Virus record (IMG/VR): IMGVR_UViG_3300000311_000002
Span: 44,761 to 81,828 of that record
Reading direction: 5' to 3' (one strand)
Source of the DNA: a virus
Length of the DNA stretch: 37,068 nt
Below are positions 30,592-37,068 of the stretch, in pieces. The translations under genes were made by a program, and so were the position numbers. The notes beneath the pieces are model-generated. The model saw only the letters and a list, made by a program, of their open reading frames with translations, did no database searches and was not told the DNA's origin. The stretch's first letter is position 1; each line of letters begins with the position of its first letter.

Positions 30592-33546
30592 ATGTTTAAA
30601 CTAATTAAATATTTATACATTTGTTTATTTATAGTTTTAATTTCAACAAAAGTATTTGGGGATGACCCACCTACTGATACGCCAACTGTTACTGAAACCC
30701 CAACGGTTCCTACTAATACTCCTACAGATACTCCGACACCCTGTCAAGATGGAAATGACGATTATGTAACTCTGCTATTACAGGGAGAAGGGTCAGACGG
30801 TTCTACCTATTTTTATGACAGTTCCTCTTATCACAAGGAGACTACAGGGGTATCAAATGCTCATATTAGTATAGGCCAGAAAAAGTTTGGCGATAGTAGC
30901 GTTTATGTCTCTGCTTCAGGTGGTATAGAGTGGGGTTCTAGTAGTGATTTTGCTTTTGGTACTGGGCCATTCACAGTAGACTTTTGGCTCTATGTACCGA
31001 ATCAAGAGATAGACATGGGTTTGCCTTATGTCGATGTTTTTTATTATAATGTGGACTCAAATACTAATAGTGTCTATGCGATAGGTATTGTATATAATTA
31101 CGCTTATTTATTTTTTTCTACCGGTACTTCCATAGAGGAGGAAGGGGGGATAAAAATTGGGGAAATGATAAGTGGCCTTACTGTCGATACGTGGTACCAT
31201 ATAGCCTTGATTGGAGATGGTGGGATTGACGGTAGTAGGAATATGAAATTATATTTAGATGGTGTTCAAGTTGGGGACACTTATAATTATGACTATAATC
31301 TTACTGGGACCAATACCTCCGTGGGTTCTTTTTATATAGATAATTATCCTACTAATTATGTCTCTAGTGCGTTTATGATAGATGATCTAAGGGTTTCCAA
31401 AGGGGTATCTAGGTGGTCAAGTGATTTTTCCCCACCAGAATGTGCTTATTCAGTACCTACTATTACCCCTACTTTTAATACTTATACACCGACTGTCACT
31501 TCAACTCCAACTAATACAGGTACTATTACTAATACTCCAACTATTACTAATACTCCTCTTCAAACGTATACAGCAACACCTGTCAGTAGACAAATATTTA
31601 TGGTAGCTTCAGACCCTTTGAATTCTGTTATTATAAGTAGTGCTGGTCAAGTTAGGTGGGTGGTAGGGTCTAAAGTAGACAGTTTGGCAGGAGCTTTTAA
31701 TAATAAAGGACATTATTATTTAGTTAGTAGTACGAATACTTTGAGATGTGTTTTATTAGATAATTATGTGGAAACTAGCGATTCATGGAGTAGTACAGTT
31801 GGGGTTGGCGAGGCAGTCCCCTTACAAACAATGTCACCATGTACGTTTCCCCTAACTATTAATAAGGGAGATCGGTTTATAGCAGAGCTTGGGTATAAAG
31901 CAGGTAATTCGTTGTCTACTTATACTGGAACATCGTGGTTTGGGGGGACTGGAGATGACCTGGTTATAACGTCTGATGGAGATACAGGAGTACTAACAGA
32001 TGTTGGTAACATAGAGTTAAATTTTACCGGTGACATAACTCCAATATCAACCCCAACCCCAACCCCAGCGGTTAGTTGCGGGTATCCAACAGTAGTTTTA
32101 AGGGATGGGCCAACTTTATATTGGAGACTTGATGAACCTTCTGGTACTAGTGCTGCTGATTCTTCTGGAAATAGTTATACTGGAACAGCTTCAGATTCAT
32201 CAATATTGGTGGGATCGACGGGAGCACTAAATGGGCCAGACGGGTACTCAGCTAAATTTGACGGTTCTGGGTATATACGATCTTTAGCAATTCCGCCTAT
32301 TACTAATATGTTTGCATTTGAATTTTGGATTCAGATTGACGATTCAAGTACAAGAAACGAATTATTATATTATAGTGGCGGGGCTTTTATAATCCATTAC
32401 GATTACATTTATGGTGATAGAAAACTTACGGTAGAGTTTGGTAATTTAGTAAATAATGATACAGAGATTTATACAATAATCCCAATTGAAGATAGTGATT
32501 GGCATCATATAGTTTATTCTTATGATGGGCATACTTTTAATAGTTATAAAGACGGAGTACTAGTGAATTCTTATGCTGCTGATTTTATACTGAATCAAGG
32601 TGGGGATAGTTTGGTAACTATAGGTAATACGGATTTTTATGGCTCCTTAGACGAGGTAGCTGTTTATGTGGGATCTTACTTAACTGAATACCAGGTGTTG
32701 TCCCATTATGATTGGGGTAGATCTAATTGTGTAACCCCTGTACCCACGTTCACCGGGACAGTTCCTCCTTCTGCTTATACCCCTACTATAACTGGTACTG
32801 CCACACCGACAGTTCCTTATACACCAACACCTGAGGTTACTTGTGCTGGGACGGTGGTTGTTAGCGGTCCTGCCCCTTCTGGCCATTGTAGTCAATCGTA
32901 CAGTACTATTGGTTCATTGTCGTGGAGTCCTTGGGTTAAACTAGGGCAATGCAGTGACTGGAGATGTGACGAGGATAGTGGTGTTTATAGTATTTCTTCA
33001 CAACTTAATAAAGACAGTATAACTAAAACTTTAAGGTCATATAATTTTGACTTTCAGCCTCAAGAACTTCCAAGTACTTATGATATTAGGGGAGTAAGAG
33101 TTTTGGTTAGAAAAGGAGTTCATTTTTCAACTGCTGGAGACGCGAATATTAGAGATTATAGTGCTAAATTAGGGGTGTTGTACGGGGACGGAACCACAGA
33201 AGTTTTTATGCCTCAGGACAAAGCAAATTTAGATAGTGACTGGTGCAAAACATCTAATAAATGTGAGTGGGGAGTTTATGGTGGGTATGATGATGAATGG
33301 GGAGGTAATATTCCTGTAGATAAACTAAGAGATATATCATTCGACTATCAAGTCACTAATCCTGGGGATTGCAGTGGCTCTTGCCCAGAAGCAGTTGTCG
33401 GGTGTGTTGTGATGGAAATTTGCTACATTGTAGGGGCCAATACTCCTACACCAAGTGTTACTAGGACACCTACAGTAACTAAAACTAGAACTCCAATAAC
33501 TCCTTTACCAGTAAGCGTAAGAGGAAACCCAATAGTTTTTCAATAG
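30592..33546 (+). CDS. Exported multidomain LamG protein with four Thr/Pro linkers
   Basis: A 984-residue protein; I prefer the ATG at 30592 over the GTG at 30583, which would add MSI before the signal peptide. The signal peptide is MFKLIKYLYICLFIVLISTK with predicted cleavage near VFG-DD. Then come: a Thr/Pro linker (about 25-52); LamG 1 (52-285; FTVDFWLYVP, MKLYLDGVQVG, IDDLRVSKGV); a linker; a fibre-type beta domain (332-481) of the same kind as in the preceding gene; LamG 2 (497-710; LYWRLDEPSG, FEFWIQID, WHHIVYSYDG, GSLDEVAVYVG); a linker; a cysteine-rich beta domain (750-950); and a short C-terminal linker. The domains look drawn from the same pool as the gene before. Probable exported glycan-binding protein; its place in virion or host envelope is unknown. 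Confidence 0.7.
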   Translation: MFKLIKYLYICLFIVLISTKVFGDDPPTDTPTVTETPTVPTNTPTDTPTPCQDGNDDYVTLLLQGEGSDGSTYFYDSSSYHKETTGVSNAHISIGQKKFGDSSVYVSASGGIEWGSSSDFAFGTGPFTVDFWLYVPNQEIDMGLPYVDVFYYNVDSNTNSVYAIGIVYNYAYLFFSTGTSIEEEGGIKIGEMISGLTVDTWYHIALIGDGGIDGSRNMKLYLDGVQVGDTYNYDYNLTGTNTSVGSFYIDNYPTNYVSSAFMIDDLRVSKGVSRWSSDFSPPECAYSVPTITPTFNTYTPTVTSTPTNTGTITNTPTITNTPLQTYTATPVSRQIFMVASDPLNSVIISSAGQVRWVVGSKVDSLAGAFNNKGHYYLVSSTNTLRCVLLDNYVETSDSWSSTVGVGEAVPLQTMSPCTFPLTINKGDRFIAELGYKAGNSLSTYTGTSWFGGTGDDLVITSDGDTGVLTDVGNIELNFTGDITPISTPTPTPAVSCGYPTVVLRDGPTLYWRLDEPSGTSAADSSGNSYTGTASDSSILVGSTGALNGPDGYSAKFDGSGYIRSLAIPPITNMFAFEFWIQIDDSSTRNELLYYSGGAFIIHYDYIYGDRKLTVEFGNLVNNDTEIYTIIPIEDSDWHHIVYSYDGHTFNSYKDGVLVNSYAADFILNQGGDSLVTIGNTDFYGSLDEVAVYVGSYLTEYQVLSHYDWGRSNCVTPVPTFTGTVPPSAYTPTITGTATPTVPYTPTPEVTCAGTVVVSGPAPSGHCSQSYSTIGSLSWSPWVKLGQCSDWRCDEDSGVYSISSQLNKDSITKTLRSYNFDFQPQELPSTYDIRGVRVLVRKGVHFSTAGDANIRDYSAKLGVLYGDGTTEVFMPQDKANLDSDWCKTSNKCEWGVYGGYDDEWGGNIPVDKLRDISFDYQVTNPGDCSGSCPEAVVGCVVMEICYIVGANTPTPSVTRTPTVTKTRTPITPLPVSVRGNPIVFQ
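31448..31590 (+). repeat. Thr/Pro-rich linker repeat region
   Basis: About 45 codons of alternating Thr with Pro, Asn, Ile and Ser (TPTNTGTITNTPTITNTP) between the first LamG and the fibre-type domain. Shorter linkers of the same kind lie near 30663-30744, 32731-32838 and 33440-33520 in the same gene. Confidence 0.7.
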
Positions 33547-33554
33547 GACTATAA

Positions 33555-34715
33555 ATGACTTTTTCATTATTAGATTCTTCCTTATTACCAAATAAAGATG
33601 AGATGGTATCAAAAGATACTTATCTAGGTCTTTATGAAGGGGATGTAGAAGACGTTAGAGATCCATATAATTTGGGTAGGATAAGGGTAAGAATACCAAT
33701 AATTCATACACCTAAACAAGGGACGCCAGGTAAGAATAGAAAAATCACTAAGACAAAAGAATTACCTTGGGCATTACCTTGTTTTCAACCTGGGACTTTT
33801 TCTCCTCCTAGTGTTGGCGATTCAGTGTGGGTATTATTTAGACGTGGAAACCCAGACTACCCTGTATATTTAGGAACTTGGTATGGAGTATTAAAAAACA
33901 AAAAAATTAAGGGTGGTCAAATAGGAGACTCGTCACCTGAAAAACCTGACTCAACTTTGCTCGGTGGGTTGTCAATGAAGAGTAATGTTAGTGAGGAAGT
34001 TCCTAGTAGTTCTAATGCTTCTTCTTATTATGTAAATCCAGGCAACGAATCACCGGAAGAGTCTTATAAACTTAAATCTACCCTAGACCCAACAGTTAAA
34101 GTTATAGCTTCAACTCCTAAGGGTCACACTATATATACAGTAGACGATGATGGAAAGGAAAAATTAGTTATTGTGGATAGATTCGGCCAAACTATTGAAA
34201 TGGTATGCCCGGTCTCAGGATCAGAAAACAAGGGCAACAAGTCTCGTAGGGGGACTAAAGAGGCCGCTGGTAGTGGGGCTTTACCAGTAGACAAGGCTGC
34301 TGGTGGACAAACTTATATAAGAATAATTGATGCTAACGGACAGTTTTTAAAACTTACAACGTCAAATTCTGGGGGTAAAAAAATAGAATTAAATGGACCC
34401 GATTCCGGTTTTATTAATATTGAGGAAGACGGAAAGTTAATAACTTTAAAAAGTAATAAAAATGGGGAGATTAGTATTGATGATAATGTAGTTTGTGTTA
34501 GTTCTGCCGATGCGAAAATGACTTTAGACAATTTGGGTATTGTAACTATAGAAAGTGTTGTTGGATGTAGAGCTACTTTGGATAATATAGGTAATGTGAT
34601 AGTTACTAATCCTGCTGGTGGAAGTATTTCTTTATTAGTAACTGGGGATTTTAATATTATGTCTGCTGGCGGAGCTATAATTAGTTCTTTGGGGCCTATA
34701 ATAAACATAAATTAG
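33555..34715 (+). CDS. Baseplate spike with OB-fold (gp5/VgrG-like)
   Basis: A 386-residue protein. The OB-fold lies at about residues 24-115, with GLYEGDVEDVRDPYNLGRIR, VRIPIIHTP, PWALPCFQPG, PSVGDSVWVLFRRG and GNPDYPVYLGTWYG, the classic gp5/VgrG-type core ('G-x-V-x-x-x-x-D-P-x-x-L-G-R-(I/V)-(R/K)-V'). A Ser/Asn/Gly-rich connector follows, then repetitive strands ending LLVTGDFNIMSAGG and SSLGPIININ, which should form the triple-stranded beta-helix needle. There is no lysozyme domain, unlike T4 gp5; the cell-wall enzyme is instead on the hub at 19338. There is no signal peptide. The PAAR gene is directly downstream, giving a spike plus tip pair. Confidence 0.88.
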   Translation: MTFSLLDSSLLPNKDEMVSKDTYLGLYEGDVEDVRDPYNLGRIRVRIPIIHTPKQGTPGKNRKITKTKELPWALPCFQPGTFSPPSVGDSVWVLFRRGNPDYPVYLGTWYGVLKNKKIKGGQIGDSSPEKPDSTLLGGLSMKSNVSEEVPSSSNASSYYVNPGNESPEESYKLKSTLDPTVKVIASTPKGHTIYTVDDDGKEKLVIVDRFGQTIEMVCPVSGSENKGNKSRRGTKEAAGSGALPVDKAAGGQTYIRIIDANGQFLKLTTSNSGGKKIELNGPDSGFINIEEDGKLITLKSNKNGEISIDDNVVCVSSADAKMTLDNLGIVTIESVVGCRATLDNIGNVIVTNPAGGSISLLVTGDFNIMSAGGAIISSLGPIININ

Positions 34716-34732
34716 TATATGGAGGTTGTGCT

Positions 34733-35023
34733 ATGGGTTCTGGTGGTAAAATAGCTAGGGATGGGGATGTCTGCGGTGGTGGGACTTTAATAGCCTCCCA
34801 ACAATTAATCAGAATTAACGGTAAGCCAGTAATATGCGTTGATGATAAGGTTTCCCCACATCCCCCTTATGATGGGCTTCATTCATCAGCAAAAATGGCA
34901 GAGGGATCATCTAATCTATTTGTTTTGGGTAAAAAAGTATGCAGGATGGGGGATTTAGCTTCTTGTGGGCATCAAATAACTGATGGGAGCCCGACTACTT
35001 TTAATTTTAGTCCTAGTACGTAA
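34733..35023 (+). CDS. PAAR-domain spike tip protein
   Basis: A 96-residue protein that caps the spike as a sharp metal-bound cone. A strong GGAGGT site precedes the ATG. The PAAR-like layout is: GKIARDGDVC at the start, INGKPVICVDD, SPHPP with H43, KMAEGSSNLFVLGKKVCRMGD in two pieces, then SCGHQITDGSPTTF with C78 and H80. H43, C78 and H80 are good candidates for the metal site, with C35 or H50 as a possible fourth ligand. Family and position next to the spike agree. It lacks any fused effector. Confidence 0.9.
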   Translation: MGSGGKIARDGDVCGGGTLIASQQLIRINGKPVICVDDKVSPHPPYDGLHSSAKMAEGSSNLFVLGKKVCRMGDLASCGHQITDGSPTTFNFSPST

Positions 35024-35032
35024 GTATATTTA

Positions 35033-35677
35033 ATGAAGTTACTAAAATTTTTGCCCGTTCTAATTATTTTGCAAGCTGGTGCTTCTTATGCTGTTGCTAC
35101 TAAAACTAAAACACCAACTCCCACAGCAACTTTTACTAAAACACCAACTCCACTGTCTACAATAACCCCAATGGAATGCGAGGGCGATAACAGGGCAGAT
35201 GGGTATATTACTAATAATATAGGGCTATGCATACCTGAAGTTAATAATAAATTTTGGGCCTTAAATTTAAATAATAACTTTGAACGAATAGATAAGGTAT
35301 TTGCTCCTCAAGTTGGGCATTCACATACGTTACAAGTCCCAAGTACCTATGCTATTAGTGGAACATTACCGCAAGGATCTTATACTTTAAGATGGTACGT
35401 GCCTGTTCCTAATGGTCAAAAGGTAACTTTAGTTTCTTCAATGGTTTATTGTAATTCTGGAAGTGGAGTTTTAACTTTACAACAAGCTAAATTTACTGAT
35501 CCAAATACTTTTTTTTCTATTACTGGGTGGTCTTCAATACCTGTTTCTACTAATCCTATAATATTTGACGGACCTAGAATAAGTGTTGGTCCTAGAGATT
35601 CTTTTAGACTTTTAGTAAGTTCAGGATCTATTACAGATTTGTCATTTACATTTTTTATGGAATATAAGATACACTAA
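35033..35677 (+). CDS. Exported protein with Thr/Pro linker and one beta domain
   Basis: A 214-residue protein. The signal peptide (MKLLKFLPVLIILQAGASYA) has predicted cleavage after SYA at residue 20. A short linker TKTKTPTPTATFTKTPTP follows to about residue 46, then a beta-rich domain (about 48-214) with MECEGDNRADGY, SHTLQVPSTYAISGTLPQGSY and a final FFMEYKIH strand. Three cysteines are present in the mature part. The N-terminal third of the domain has NNKFWALNLNNNFERID, a helix-like segment. No catalytic or lectin motif is recognised. It resembles a minimal member of the exported set, placed after the PAAR gene, so the set straddles the spike genes. Confidence 0.6.
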   Translation: MKLLKFLPVLIILQAGASYAVATKTKTPTPTATFTKTPTPLSTITPMECEGDNRADGYITNNIGLCIPEVNNKFWALNLNNNFERIDKVFAPQVGHSHTLQVPSTYAISGTLPQGSYTLRWYVPVPNGQKVTLVSSMVYCNSGSGVLTLQQAKFTDPNTFFSITGWSSIPVSTNPIIFDGPRISVGPRDSFRLLVSSGSITDLSFTFFMEYKIH

Positions 35678-35695
35678 TAGTAGGATAGAGTAATA

Positions 35696-37068
35696 ATGAG
35701 GTTGTTAAAAATATTATTTTTCCTTTGTCTTAGTGTGTTTTTTACTGCACTTGAATCTAAAGGGCAGACCTCAACCACAACAATCACCAGCACACCGACT
35801 CAGACGCAAACGATTACATCCACACCAACCATTACTTCAACACCGACGCTTCCCGAAGAACTCCCAGCATCCTTTGGCTGCTACGATGGTGATGGAGCAG
35901 CAAGCCAAGCGGTTGCACTAGGATTCCAACCCGCTGTTGTTTTTGTAGGCAAGAAGGGCACATCCGCCGCGCACAACATATGGTGGTCTTCCGATACGAT
36001 GGGTTCCGGCTATGCGTGCCAGACGTATTACGTGTCTGGATTCCTCTGCCAACAGTCTTACATCACATTGAGTGGGACCGGATTCACAGCAGGCAGCAAT
36101 CTGAATGCCTCGGGATCAACTTATTGCTACTACGGTTTCGCGAAAGCGTGGCAGGTGCTCGCCACAGGCTCATACGTTGGAAACGGCACTAACCCTCGTA
36201 ATATCACAGGCGTTGGATTTGACCCGGATCTAGTGTGGTCATCGGTATACTACACGAATTCCGGTGCTTCCGCACAAGGAATATATTTCCGTACCACTGA
36301 CATGACAGGGGCTAGGTCTTGTGGGATTAGCTCAAACACAAGCGGCGGCAACTGCCCAAACAATTACGTCACGGCACTAATCACGGACGGGTTCAGTGTC
36401 ACCAACTTGAATGTTAATAACGCTCACTACAATTACGTTGCTATGAAGAAGAATGCTGCCATCTCACGTTGGCTCTGGACTACAACGTGGAGCGGTAATG
36501 CTTCTGCCACCCCCCGGCCTATCTCGCTTGGAAATCAAGCTCGTATGGTAATGGTCAGTGGGGCGGGAAACTACGGTTATTGTGCTGGAATGCGGCATGA
36601 CCAGGGGAGCATGTCCGTGAATCCGTACATCCAAAAGACTACTCTTGCGGACAAGGAAGACGACATCACGATGGGGGACACCGATGGGATTACCATTCAG
36701 GGTGAATGCAACAGCCAGTTTCTCACTAGTTACGCATGGGGTTTGTACGAGCCGAGTCATACGCCAACGGTGACGCCGACCGCAACTGCGACGGACACTC
36801 CAACCAACACTGCGACATCCACCCACACGGCAACACCAACGGACACGGCGACCGACACTCCCACGAACACACCGACATCCACGCACACGGCAAGCAGTAC
36901 GCCAACCGATACGCGGACAGACATTCCGACGCCGACCGACACCGCCACGCAGACTGGGACCGCAACGGAAACCGCAACCGCTACAGTACCAACTGACACT
37001 CCAACCCAGACTGCCACCAGCACAGTGCCGACGAACACGCCGACTCCGGTCACAACCGACACGCCAAC
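35696..37068 (+). CDS. Exported, GC-rich chimeric protein with Thr/Pro linkers, 3'-truncated
   Basis: An open frame from ATG 35696 to the window end (457 codons, no stop), so it is partial. It begins [20 protein letters not shown], a signal peptide with predicted cleavage near SKG-Q at residue 23. A Thr/Pro/Gln/Ile linker follows to about residue 58, then a domain (about 60-350) with repeated 'G-F-(T/S)-x-x-x-x-L-N-x-x-x-x-x-Y-x-Y' modules ([15 protein letters not shown] and [17 protein letters not shown]) and ending near [15 protein letters not shown], then a second Asp-rich Thr/Pro linker to the edge. The same modules occur in the C-terminal part of the gene at 24956. G+C rises from about 25% to over 50% at the end of the signal peptide, indicating a fused foreign piece. 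Confidence 0.65.
   Translation, partial: MRLLKILFFLCLSVFFTALESKGQTSTTTITSTPTQTQTITSTPTITSTPTLPEELPASFGCYDGDGAASQAVALGFQPAVVFVGKKGTSAAHNIWWSSDTMGSGYACQTYYVSGFLCQQSYITLSGTGFTAGSNLNASGSTYCYYGFAKAWQVLATGSYVGNGTNPRNITGVGFDPDLVWSSVYYTNSGASAQGIYFRTTDMTGARSCGISSNTSGGNCPNNYVTALITDGFSVTNLNVNNAHYNYVAMKKNAAISRWLWTTTWSGNASATPRPISLGNQARMVMVSGAGNYGYCAGMRHDQGSMSVNPYIQKTTLADKEDDITMGDTDGITIQGECNSQFLTSYAWGLYEPSHTPTVTPTATATDTPTNTATSTHTATPTDTATDTPTNTPTSTHTASSTPTDTRTDIPTPTDTATQTGTATETATATVPTDTPTQTATSTVPTNTPTPVTTDTP
35757..35770 (+). other. Base-composition breakpoint
   Basis: Hand counts of consecutive 60-base lines give 15/60 G+C at 35641-35700, 15/60 at 35701-35760, 31/60 at 35761-35820 and 34/60 at 36481-36540. 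The switch coincides with the end of the signal-peptide coding region (codon 24 starts at 35765). The reading frame is unbroken across it. Confidence 0.75.
36755..37068 (+). repeat. Thr/Pro/Asp-rich linker repeat, GC-rich version
   Basis: At least 104 codons alternating Thr with Asp, Pro, Ala, Asn and Ser, running to the window edge. It is about 60% G+C (36/60 at 36781-36840), against about 45% for the equivalent linker at 24001-24060, so the difference is not due to linker amino-acid composition alone. Several antisense frames here are repeat by-products. Confidence 0.75.

Noticed and set aside
36464-37062. Several overlapping open frames on both strands near the right edge, including Arg/Cys- and Val/Gly-rich ones.
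   Set aside because: They arise from the GC-rich sequence and linker repeats. The frame from 35696 is continuous to the window end and carries the signal peptide and domain homology.
22115-37068. The repeats read as CRISPR or tandem DNA repeats.
   Set aside because: They are degenerate at DNA level, have no constant spacer-repeat unit, and keep an open reading frame with alternating Thr codons.
1-37068. A tailocin or extracellular contractile injection system instead of a phage.
   Set aside because: A ribonucleotide reductase, head-joining proteins, a long tape measure with frameshifted chaperone and lysis-like genes fit a phage better, though capsid and packaging genes lie outside the window.

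Overview
The window is a dense, one-directional stretch of an AT-rich tailed-phage genome. Every supported gene lies on the + strand and gaps are usually under 80 bases, many with TAATG or ATGA overlaps. The standard code is used, with TAA, TAG and TGA all acting as stops. The phage has a contractile (myovirus-type) tail: sheath, tube, tail-completion proteins, tape measure, baseplate hub, wedge, OB-fold spike and PAAR tip are all recognisable. A phage-type adenosylcobalamin-dependent ribonucleotide reductase at the left edge suggests a fairly large lytic phage. No capsid, portal or terminase gene is in the window. The host cannot be named. A lytic transglycosylase domain and a lipoprotein-like signal would fit a Gram-negative host, but this is inference.

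Layout. 1-1911: 3' part of the class II ribonucleotide reductase. 1964-5879: small unknown genes, including two diverged beta-rich paralogues and a 550-residue protein with SH3-like repeats and a long charged tail. 5887-6848: a probable membrane or lysis cassette. 6849-9303: small genes, an FlbD-like 59-residue protein and two consecutive zinc-ribbon proteins. 9296-14574: gp15-like sheath terminator, tail completion protein, sheath, tube, and a T4_baseplate-family protein followed by a small frame that is probably joined to it by ribosomal frameshifting. 14584-21422: tape measure, hub/tube initiator, gp53-like wedge and a lytic transglycosylase-hub fusion. 21415-22104: baseplate/fibre adaptor. 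22115-33546: four proteins with signal peptides and Thr/Pro-rich linkers, two of them with LamG-type lectin domains. 33555-35023: spike and PAAR tip. 35033-37068: two more signal-peptide/linker proteins, the last running off the right edge.

The most unusual content is the set of six genes where receptor-binding proteins are expected. Each begins with a Sec-type signal peptide and has low-complexity Thr/Pro linkers; none of the neighbouring tail genes has either feature. Two of them share a domain in which a cysteine pair is present or absent together, which suggests disulphides and an oxidising compartment. The sixth gene changes from about 25% to over 50% G+C at the predicted signal-peptide cleavage site, as if a foreign mature protein had been fused to a resident signal peptide. 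This suggests a phage-encoded, exported, modular lectin/adhesin system built into the tail operon.

Other points of interest are a probable programmed frameshift before the tape measure, two competing inverted repeats between the tube gene and the next gene, and a lytic transglycosylase fused to the hub. No gene-free stretch exceeds 300 bases. I saw no tRNA, CRISPR array, insertion sequence or attachment site.
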